Below are positions 58,222-64,000 of a stretch of DNA of 64,000 nucleotides, piece by piece (position 1 is the first letter of the stretch; every line of letters starts with the position of its first letter). A program made the position numbers and the translations under genes. The notes under the pieces were generated by a model. That model had not been told where the DNA came from, searched no databases, and worked only from the letters and a program-made list of their open reading frames with translations. Source of the DNA: Streptomyces sp. NBC_00287 (GTDB lineage Bacteria; Actinomycetota; Actinomycetes; Streptomycetales; Streptomycetaceae); assembly GCF_036173105.1 (NCBI RefSeq), contig NZ_CP108053.1:4588001-4652000 (forward strand), given 5' to 3'.

Positions 58222-59370
58222 TCATGGCCCGGACCTCGGCGTCACCCAGGTGACGGTGGTGCGACGGCCTGCGTCGTAGGGCTCCCACTTGTTGCCTCGC
58301 GACAACGCCTTCGCCACCTCGATGCGGTCGATGAAGCAGCGCAGAAAGGCGCGCCTGTCGGTCAGGGGCGCGCACTGCCACTGACCGGCCTCATAGGCCT
58401 GCGCCCTGACCACGAGATCCGCTACCGAGCCGAAACGAGCGCCGGCCTCGGTAAGAAGCTCGACCGAGCACCGCTGCCCCTGACCGGCTCGGGAGATCTC
58501 GGTGAAGACCCGTTGGATCACGTACTCCTCGACGTGCTCTCGCTTGATGCTGTTCCCACCGTCATGTCCGCCCGTCGCGCCCTTGGGCCGGGAACAGCGG
58601 TACGAGGCGGTGGCGCCGGCCGTGCCATTGCTGACCATGGTCGCCCCGCACACGCAGCGCAGCACTCCCAGCCCGCTCAGGAGCGAACTGGCCCGTCGTC
58701 CGTGCGTCCCGGGCATGCGGGTGTCCAGCCACGCCTGAAGCTCCTCCCAGTCGGCGGCGTCGAGCACAGGCTCATGACTCATCAACGGCGTCAGAGTCTG
58801 CGGATCGACCACGCTTCGGTAACCGACGACAGAGGGACGAGCCCCAGGGGCGCTCTTCGAGTCCGGACCGTAGACCGGTTCAACAGCGTGACCGATCAAC
58901 CGCGGATCCCTCAGAATCCTCTTGAGTGTCGACACTTCCCACAGTGACGGCCCGCATCGCCCGTCCAACCCACCGGGTCCGGTAGCGCGCCACTTGTCGG
59001 CAAGCCTTGCGGTCTTCGTCGGCACTCCCTCCGCGTTCAGTTCCGCGCAGATGCCCGAGAGCGATCCAGGGTGCCGACGACCGAAGGGTGCCTCTTCATC
59101 CTTGTGAGTGAGGATCCTGCGGACGACGTCCCGAATGACCTTGGCTTCCTCCGGCACCACGACCAGCTGCCGAATCGTGAGCCCGTCCCTGCGCGCCTCG
59201 GCCACCGCGTATCCGAACGGCGGAAGCCCGCCCACCCATGAACCCGCTGTGCGCAGGACCCTCTTCGTGTCGCTCACATGACGCGCCCGGTTCACGCTCT
59301 CCTGATGTGCCGCCTCCAGCCGCCGGGCCAGTTCCTCGGTGTCGGCGGGGCCGTACGCGCCTTCGGTCAC
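58222..59370 (-). pseudogene. Serine integrase, C-terminal part (recombinase and zinc-ribbon domains)
   Basis: 382 residues. LPPFGYAVAEARRDGLTIRQ, VVPEEAKVIRDVVRRIL, AELNAEGVPTKTARLADKWR, TLKRILRDPRLIGHAV (Recombinase domain), then a zinc ribbon with Cys pairs (GVLRCVCGATMVSNG ... YRCSRPKG), and a coiled-coil segment. Together with the preceding frame it makes one large serine recombinase. Its GTG overlaps the upstream stop (GTGA) in the -1 frame; adding one base would give a seamless ISVTEG junction, so a frameshift mutation is the simplest reading. Programmed frameshifting is the alternative. No element or att sites were identified nearby. Confidence 0.75.
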
Positions 59371-59702
59371 GAAATCACGGTTACACCGAGCCCGTGGAGT
59401 TCACCGGCAAGAGACCAAACCGCACCCTCGTCCTGCCGGGACAAACGGCTCAAGTAGTTCACGACAACAGCGTCGGCATGGCCAAGCCGCAGGTCGGCCA
59501 GCACGCGCTCGAATTCCGGACGGACAGAGCCAGGGCGGTAGGCCGAAACAGCCTCATCCACGTACTCACGCTCATACCGGTAGCCACGTGCCATCGCCTC
59601 GGCACGGGATGCGGCGAGCTGTGCTCGGACGGAGCCTGCTGACTTGTCCGGCCGCCCGAGGCTCTGCCGCGCATACCCGACCGCTACCTTTCGATCATTC
59701 AT
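59367..59702 (-). pseudogene. Serine integrase, N-terminal catalytic part
   Basis: 111 residues: VAVGYARQSLGRPDKSAGSV with the nucleophilic Ser in YARQS, QLAASRAEAMARGYRYEREY, and the catalytic-domain end VVVNYLSRLSRQDEGAVWSL, then GLGVTVIS and stop. It ends where the catalytic domain normally runs into the connecting helix, which is carried by the next frame. The ATG follows CCCCCTAT. Alone it would lack DNA-binding domains. Confidence 0.75.
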
Positions 59703-59835
59703 AGGGGGAATGTGTCAGCAGCCCATCCACACTCACCCCCTTTGACCGATATTGGTCAAGTTCTGCATGTACTTGGCTTGCACGGCCCCAGCCGGGAGGC
59801 TGCGCCCGGAACGTCTGGACCGGTAGGCTTTCCGT

Positions 59836-60132
59836 GTGATCTTCAAGCGCATCGGAAACGGCCGGCCGTACCCCGACCACGGCCGGGAAAGCACCCGGCA
59901 GTGGGCGGACGTCGCGCCGCGCCCGGTCCGCCTCGATCAGCTCGTGACGACCAAGGGCCAGCTCGACCTGGAGACCCTGCTCGCCGAGGACTCCACCTTC
60001 TACGGCGACCTGTTCGCGCACGTGGTGAAGTGGCAGGGCGACCTGTACCTCGAGGATGGTCTGCACCGCGCCGTGCGCGCCGCGCTCCAGCAGCGCCAGG
60101 TACTGCACGCGCGTGTACTCGAGCTGGATTGA
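59836..60132 (+). CDS. VapB-like small conserved protein
   Basis: 98 residues from GTG 59836: MIFKRIGNGRPYPDHGREST, then VRLDQLVTTKGQLDLETLLA, DSTFYGDLFAHVVKWQGDLY and LEDGLHRAVRAALQQRQVLH. Annotated in many streptomycetes as VapB-family antitoxin, but there is no PIN-domain toxin beside it, so a toxin-antitoxin role is doubtful. It precedes the LytR_C gene. Confidence 0.75.
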   Translation: MIFKRIGNGRPYPDHGRESTRQWADVAPRPVRLDQLVTTKGQLDLETLLAEDSTFYGDLFAHVVKWQGDLYLEDGLHRAVRAALQQRQVLHARVLELD

Positions 60133-60231
60133 GTGACTGTCCGGTGAAGGGTTGACCCTTTCGGGTTCTCCTGTCCGGCATCCAATGATCATCTAGTAGG
60201 CATCGCCGCCCCGGCGCACTACGCTGCGCCC

Positions 60232-60876
60232 ATGAGCATGCTCACTCCCCCTGGCATGGGCGGCCAGTACCGGATCAGGGGGGACAAGTACCCGCGGATG
60301 CGCCGACCCCGGCGGCGCGGCAGGCTCGTGCTCCTGGCCGTCGCCTCCGTCACCGCGCTCGGTGTGCTCGGCTGGGGCACGCTTCAGCTCATCGACGTCT
60401 TCACCGACGGCGGCAAAGAGGCCTCTGCTGCCGGCCCCAAGGCGGACTGCGCCACCCGGGCGACCCCCTCGGCCACGGCGAGCGCCGCCGCGCTGCCCGA
60501 GCCGGGCCGGATCACCGTCAACGTCCTCAACGCCACGCCCGTCAGCGGCCTCGCCAAGAAGACCGCGGACGAGCTGAAGAAGCGCGGCTTCAAGATCGGC
60601 GACGTGGGCAACGCGACGAAGGAGTACGACAAGAAGGTCAAGGGCACGGGGATACTGCTCGGCCCCTCCTCCGCCCTGGACACGTCACTGCCGGTCCTGG
60701 CCGCGCAACTGCCCGGCGCAGAACGCCGCACGGACGCGGCCCGCAAGGGCACCGAGGTGGACCTGATCCTCGGGACGGCCTTCAAGAACCTCACGACGAA
60801 GGCGGACGCCGACAGGGCACTGGCCGAACTGACCGAGCCCGAGCCGACGCCGGCCGCGTCGAAGAACAGCTGTTGA
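60232..60876 (+). CDS. LytR C-terminal domain membrane protein
   Basis: 214 residues. Basic cytoplasmic N-terminus (PRMRRPRRRGR), one membrane segment (LVLLAVASVTALGVLGWGTL), a Ser/Ala linker, then an extracellular LytR_C domain: ITVNVLNATPVSGLAKKTAD, ELKKRGFKIGDVGNATKEYD and VDLILGTAFKNL. Unlike LytR-CpsA-Psr proteins it lacks the transferase domain. Probably envelope-associated, with unknown partner. Confidence 0.88.
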   Translation: MSMLTPPGMGGQYRIRGDKYPRMRRPRRRGRLVLLAVASVTALGVLGWGTLQLIDVFTDGGKEASAAGPKADCATRATPSATASAAALPEPGRITVNVLNATPVSGLAKKTADELKKRGFKIGDVGNATKEYDKKVKGTGILLGPSSALDTSLPVLAAQLPGAERRTDAARKGTEVDLILGTAFKNLTTKADADRALAELTEPEPTPAASKNSC

Positions 60877-60899
60877 AAACGCCGTAGGGGCAACTCCCC

Positions 60900-60931
60900 A
60901 GGGGCGCGGGGCCTTATCGGGCCGCGCCCCT
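60900..60931. terminator. Hairpin between LytR_C gene and upp
   Basis: AGGGGCGCGG / CCGCGCCCCT, perfect 10-bp stem with a 12-nt loop, between convergent genes. A further GTAGGGGC arm upstream pairs with GCCCCTAC. Confidence 0.7.
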
Positions 60932-60945
60932 ACAGCGAACAGGCG

Positions 60946-61581
60946 CTACTCCGCCGCCCCATACATGCGATCCCCCGCATCCCCCAGCCCCGGCACGATG
61001 TACCCGTGCTCATTGAGCCGCTCATCAACAGACGCCGTCACAACGGTCACCGGCGTCCCCGCCAGCTCGCGCTCCATGACCTCGACGCCCTCCGGCGCGG
61101 CCAGCAGCACCACGGCCGTCACATCGTCGGCGCCGCGCTTGATCAGCTCCTGGATCGCCGCGACCAGCGTGCCGCCCGTGGCCAGCATCGGGTCGAGGAC
61201 GTACACCTGGCGCCCGGAGAGGTCCTCCGGCATCCGCGTCGCGTACGTGGACGCCTGGAGGGTCTCCTCGTCGCGGATCATGCCCATGAAGCCGACCTCG
61301 GCGGTGGGCAGCAGCCGGACCATGCCCTCCAGCATGCCGAGACCGGCCCGCAGGATCGGCACCACCAGCGGGCGCGGGTAGGACAGCTTGACGCCCGTGG
61401 TCCGCTCGACCGGCGTCTGGATGTCGACCTGTTCGGTACGCACATCGCGCGTCGCCTCATAGGCGAGCAGGGTGACCAGCTCGTCGGCGAGACGGCGGAA
61501 GGTCGCGGAGTCGGTGCGCTGATCGCGCAGCGTGGTGAGCTTGTGGGCGACCAGGGGGTGGTCGACGACGTGGAGACGCAT
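60946..61581 (-). CDS. upp: Uracil phosphoribosyltransferase
   Basis: 211 residues. Salvages uracil to UMP with PRPP. MRLHVVDHPLVAHKLTTLRD, VVPILRAGLGMLEGMVRLLP, VYVLDPMLATGGTLVAAIQE (PRPP loop) and the C-terminal uracil-binding YIVPGLGDAGDRMYGA are all diagnostic. Monocistronic. Confidence 0.97.
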   Translation of the reverse strand: MRLHVVDHPLVAHKLTTLRDQRTDSATFRRLADELVTLLAYEATRDVRTEQVDIQTPVERTTGVKLSYPRPLVVPILRAGLGMLEGMVRLLPTAEVGFMGMIRDEETLQASTYATRMPEDLSGRQVYVLDPMLATGGTLVAAIQELIKRGADDVTAVVLLAAPEGVEVMERELAGTPVTVVTASVDERLNEHGYIVPGLGDAGDRMYGAAE

Positions 61582-61674
61582 GTCCCTAACAGTAACCGGG
61601 CCACCGTGCCCCTCGCGCTGGCATCAAACCGCCCATCAGAGGGAAAGTGGGAGGGACGTACTGGGGGTGCGCAG

Positions 61675-61860
61675 ATGCCTGACAGTGAGTCCCGGGAGGA
61701 CCCCGCGCAGCAGGAGACGGACGTGGAACGGCGGCAGCGCCGCAACCAGTTCCTGCGCGAACTGGCCGAGGCCCGCGAGCTGCGCGACCGCGTACAGCCC
61801 CGCCGCGCCAAGGCCGCACGCCTGCGCCACGCCATGCGAATGCGCAGCTTCCGCTGGTAG
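61675..61860 (+). CDS. Small basic conserved protein
   Basis: 61 residues: MPDSESREDPAQQETDVERR, RNQFLRELAEARELRDRVQP, then an Arg-rich end (AARLRHAMRMRSFRW). Mostly helical, amphipathic and very basic at the C-terminus. Conserved in Streptomyces near upp and tadA as far as I remember; function unknown. Confidence 0.65.
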   Translation: MPDSESREDPAQQETDVERRQRRNQFLRELAEARELRDRVQPRRAKAARLRHAMRMRSFRW

Positions 61861-62103
61861 ACCTTGAGCCGTTCTTGGACCGTCCGATGACCGTCTGGTG
61901 CATGCGCCACGCCGGGGGCCGCGTACGATCCCGCTGGTGGACGATCAAAACGGGCGGACACAGGGAGCCGAAGACGTCCCCTGAACGCTTCGTTTCTGCC
62001 ACGATTCCGAGTGGGTGGGGCTCGGAGCCCGAGCTCTCCCCGCCCGCAACCTCCGCCGGGGGGACCCCCAACCGGCACGCCTATGACCAGTGGGAGAGTC
62101 ACG

Positions 62104-62634
62104 GTGTACTTCGCCGCACTGCTCGCGCGCACCGAAGACGGGTGGGAAGCGAGCGACACAGAGCTCGACGATGTGGAGACCCTGTCGGATCTGGCCGAAC
62201 TGGCCCGTGAATCCTCTCCCGAGGACGACACGGTGCTGGTGCTCATCGAGCAGGAGGACGCCTGGTTCGGCGTCGTCCGCATCGACGGCGAGGACGACCC
62301 TCGGATCTACGTCTCGGACGCCGCCGCCGCTGCCCGCAGCAGCTACGGCGAGATCCTGCTCACCGACGAACTGCTCGGAAGGGAGCCCGGGGACGACGAC
62401 ACCGACCTGGACGCCCTCGACCTCGACGGCACGGAGGAGCCCGACGGCGACTCCGACGACGACGAGGACGGCACCGCCGCCGACGCGGTCCCGCACAGCC
62501 CGGTGGGCGACAGCGAGATCCTCGACGACCTGGGCGTCAGCGAGAAGGAGCTGAAGGCCCTGGACGCCGACGACGCGCTGGGCGCCATCGCCGAGGCGCT
62601 GGGTGCCGCGGAGGTCCTGGAGACCGTCCGCTGA
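62104..62634 (+). CDS. tRNA adenosine deaminase-associated protein
   Basis: 176 residues. YFAALLARTEDGWEASDTEL, DDVETLSDLAELAREL-like ESSPEDDTVLVLIEQEDAWF, GVVRIDGEDDPRIYVSDAAA, then a very acidic region (62400-62470) and a C-terminal SEILDDLGVSEKELKALDAD. GTG 62104 is preferred because GGGAGAG precedes it; ATG 62083 is the alternative. Always paired with tadA in actinobacteria; role unproven. Confidence 0.88.
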   Translation: MYFAALLARTEDGWEASDTELDDVETLSDLAELARESSPEDDTVLVLIEQEDAWFGVVRIDGEDDPRIYVSDAAAAARSSYGEILLTDELLGREPGDDDTDLDALDLDGTEEPDGDSDDDEDGTAADAVPHSPVGDSEILDDLGVSEKELKALDADDALGAIAEALGAAEVLETVR

Positions 62635-62669
62635 CCCCGACAACCATCCCCAAGGGTCCCCCGGACCCG

Positions 62670-63125
62670 GTGCGCGACCGCTGGCGGGACGCGATGCGGC
62701 TCGCCCTGGACGAGGCCGAACTGGCCGTCCGGGGCGGGGACGTCCCCGTCGGCGCCGTCGTGCTGTCCGCGGACGGTACGACGGTGCTCGGCGTCGGGCA
62801 CAACGAACGCGAGGCCACCGGCGACCCGACCGCGCACGCGGAGGTCCTCGCGATCCGCAGGGCCGCAGCTCAGCTCGGCGAGTGGCGGCTGACCGGCTGC
62901 ACACTGGTCGTCACCCTCGAACCGTGCACCATGTGCGCGGGCGCGCTGGTGCAGTCGCGGGTGGACCGGGTCGTCTACGGCGCCCGGGACGAGAAGGCCG
63001 GCGCGGCGGGCTCCCTCTGGGACGTCGTACGCGATCGGCGGCTCAACCATCGCCCCGAGGTGATCGAGGGCGTGCTCGCCGAGGAGTGCGCCCGACTGCT
63101 CACGGAGTTCTTCCGGAACCGGTGA
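62670..63125 (+). CDS. tadA: tRNA-specific adenosine deaminase
   Basis: 151 residues. Deaminates wobble A34 of tRNA-Arg(ACG) to inosine. Zinc site HAE in DPTAHAEVLAIRRAA and PCTMC in VTLEPCTMCAGALVQSRVDR; proton shuttle Glu is in HAE. VYGARDEKAGAAGSLWDVVR and ECARLLTEFFRNR complete the fold. GTG start; follows the associated-protein gene by 35 bp. Confidence 0.95.
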   Translation: MRDRWRDAMRLALDEAELAVRGGDVPVGAVVLSADGTTVLGVGHNEREATGDPTAHAEVLAIRRAAAQLGEWRLTGCTLVVTLEPCTMCAGALVQSRVDRVVYGARDEKAGAAGSLWDVVRDRRLNHRPEVIEGVLAEECARLLTEFFRNR

Positions 63126-63170
63126 ATACCGATTTCAAACCATGCCCACCTGTGCTGTAAGGTCTCCCTC

Positions 63171-63255
63171 GGTAGCGTGTCCGAGCGGCCGAAGGAGCTC
63201 GCCTCGAAAGCGAGTGTGGCGCAAGTCACCGAGGGTTCAAATCCCTCCGCTACCG
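63171..63255 (+). tRNA. tRNA-Ser (CGA)
   Basis: Acceptor GGTAGCG pairs with CGCTACC, discriminator G. Anticodon loop CCTCGAAAG gives CGA; long variable arm typical of tRNA-Ser. CCA not encoded. Terminator follows. Confidence 0.94.
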
Positions 63256-63265
63256 CTCTGAGAAG

Positions 63266-63290
63266 GGCCCCGTCGTCGGACGGGGCCTTT
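63266..63290 (+). terminator. Terminator after tRNA-Ser(CGA)
   Basis: GGCCCCGTC / GACGGGGCC, 9-bp stem, 4-nt loop, followed by TTTCG. Confidence 0.8.
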
Positions 63291-63372
63291 CGTGCGTCTG
63301 CGGGCGTGACGGTTACACTCACCGCCGTCAACAGGGGGCCCATCGGGGGACGCCAAGGGCAGGGAGGCCGCA

Positions 63373-63552
63373 GTGGCGGTGAATTCGAAGAAGGTCGCCG
63401 TCTATGTGCTCGTGGTCTTCGTGCTCTATTTGATCATCACGGACCCGGCCAAGGCCGCGGACTATGTGCAGATAGGGTTCGAGGGCATATCGAACGCCGC
63501 CAAGGCCATCGGCGACTTCATGACGTGGATCGCCAACGGAGGAGACGAATGA
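63373..63552 (+). CDS. Small single-span membrane protein
   Basis: 59 residues from GTG 63373 with GGAGG 6 nt upstream: AVNSKKVAVYVLVVFVLYLI is one membrane helix, followed by TDPAKAADYVQIGFEGISNA and DFMTWIANGGDE. Its stop overlaps the start of the Dabb gene (ATGA), so the two are coupled. Function unknown. Confidence 0.8.
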   Translation: MAVNSKKVAVYVLVVFVLYLIITDPAKAADYVQIGFEGISNAAKAIGDFMTWIANGGDE

Positions 63553-63842
63553 TCCGCCACCTGGTCCTCTTCAAGCTCAACGAGGGCGTGGAGCGCGACG
63601 ACCCCCGTGTCCTGGAGGGCGAGAAGGCCTTCCAGTCGCTGGAGGGCAAGATCTCCGAGATCCGCTTCTGGGAGCTCGGCTGGAACCTCAGCGACCGCCC
63701 CATCGCCTACGACTACGCGATCAACTCCGCCTTCGACGACGCCGACGCCCTGCGCCGGTATGTGGAGCACCCCGAGCACCAGGCGGGGGTGGCCCTCTGG
63801 AAGGAGTTCGCCACCTGGGTGATCGCGGACTACGAGTACTAG
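63549..63842 (+). CDS. Dabb (stress-responsive alpha/beta-barrel) family protein
   Basis: 97 residues: MIRHLVLFKLNEGVERDDPR, SEIRFWELGWNLSDRPIAYD, YAINSAFDDADALRRYVEHP and EHQAGVALWKEFATWVIADY match the dimeric alpha/beta-barrel Dabb domain. HLVLFKL and the EHP/H motif are family hallmarks. Translationally coupled to the small membrane protein. Substrate unknown. Confidence 0.9.
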   Translation: MIRHLVLFKLNEGVERDDPRVLEGEKAFQSLEGKISEIRFWELGWNLSDRPIAYDYAINSAFDDADALRRYVEHPEHQAGVALWKEFATWVIADYEY

Positions 63843-63858
63843 GACCGCGTACCGCACA

Positions 63859-63887
63859 GCCCTCCGCCGGAACGGCGGGGGGCTTTT
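63859..63887 (+). terminator. Terminator after the Dabb gene
   Basis: GCCCTCCGCCG / CGGCGGGGGGC, 11-bp stem with a 3-nt loop (one wobble), followed by TTTT. Confidence 0.85.
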
Positions 63888-64000
63888 CTGCGTCTTTCGC
63901 ACCACTTCACCCTCAACACGGCGTTATGCGGTGCTTGCACACAGTGCACATGTCTTGTGATGCTATGACCGCTTTTGACGGATGAGTTGATGGATCACGA
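63888..64000. other. Promoter region at the window edge
   Basis: AT-richer intergenic DNA, probably upstream of a gene outside the window. TGCAC-ACA-GTGCA (63936-63948) is a perfect 13-bp palindrome and could be an operator. No coding start can be assigned. Confidence 0.35.

Noticed and set aside
59836..60132. Toxin-antitoxin pair
   Set aside because: Only a VapB-like protein is present; the neighbours are an integrase and a LytR_C protein, not a PIN toxin.

Overview
The window is a high-GC actinobacterial chromosome segment, almost certainly Streptomyces. It carries bldC, an Lsr2-like (LsrL) gene, a valine dehydrogenase, a set of purine genes (purM, purF, purL, purQ, purS, purC, purD), dnaX next to the SRP RNA, upp and tadA. 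As far as I remember, this order follows the S. coelicolor segment from hrpA to tadA. GTG starts, 4-nt ATGA/GTGA overlaps and strong GC3 bias are typical of the genus.

Layout. 0-3 kb: 3' end of hrpA, tRNA-Asp, a small CxxC protein, bldC and a conserved protein ending at a 15-bp tandem repeat. 3-13.8 kb: vdh, a DUF3073 gene, purM-purF, a META-domain lipoprotein, an MDMPI-fold protein, an orphan Uma2 nuclease, the purS-purQ-purL operon and lsrL. 13.9-18 kb: tRNA-Gly(TCC), then an ABC transporter and two-component system lying between two identical tRNA-Gly(GCC) genes. 18-27.3 kb: purC, a dimethylformamidase-like protein, a degenerate M48-fold membrane protein, purD, dnaX, SRP RNA and tRNA-Ser. 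27.4-30.7 kb: an exporter, an L7/L12-like small protein, and a membrane protein with a winged-helix regulator.

30.7-42.3 kb is the most interesting part: a RiPP cluster with class V lanthipeptide (lexapeptide/pristinin/cacaoidin-type) logic. Two precursor peptides share a leader and both end in T-x4-C. Around them are an APH-fold kinase, a HopA1-domain protein, a second APH-fold protein that has lost its catalytic residues, a cysteine-decarboxylase-type flavoprotein, an F420-dependent (LLM) oxidoreductase, an M16 peptidase pair with one dead subunit, and an ABC transporter. Two IS3-OrfA-like helix-turn-helix proteins sit in the cluster; one is translationally coupled to the HopA1 gene. The expected chemistry is Ser/Thr phosphorylation, elimination, cyclisation, C-terminal S-[(Z)-2-aminovinyl]-(3-methyl)cysteine formation, possible Dha/Dhb reduction to D-residues, leader removal by the M16 pair, and export.

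42.5-51.5 kb: a His-rich DUF4396 membrane protein behind a copper-repressor-like palindrome, a galactoside uptake and hydrolysis operon (binding protein, two permeases, GH36, GH42), and a CopC-CopD fusion. 51.5-56.2 kb: a four-gene overlapping operon (penicillin-acylase family, siderophore-type GNAT, DUF985 cupin, SDR) diverging from a siderophore-interacting protein across an iron box. 56.2-64 kb: HhH-GPD protein, HdeD-like protein, small proteins, a serine integrase split by a frameshift, a VapB-like protein, a LytR_C protein, upp, the tadA pair, tRNA-Ser(CGA), a small membrane protein and a Dabb protein.
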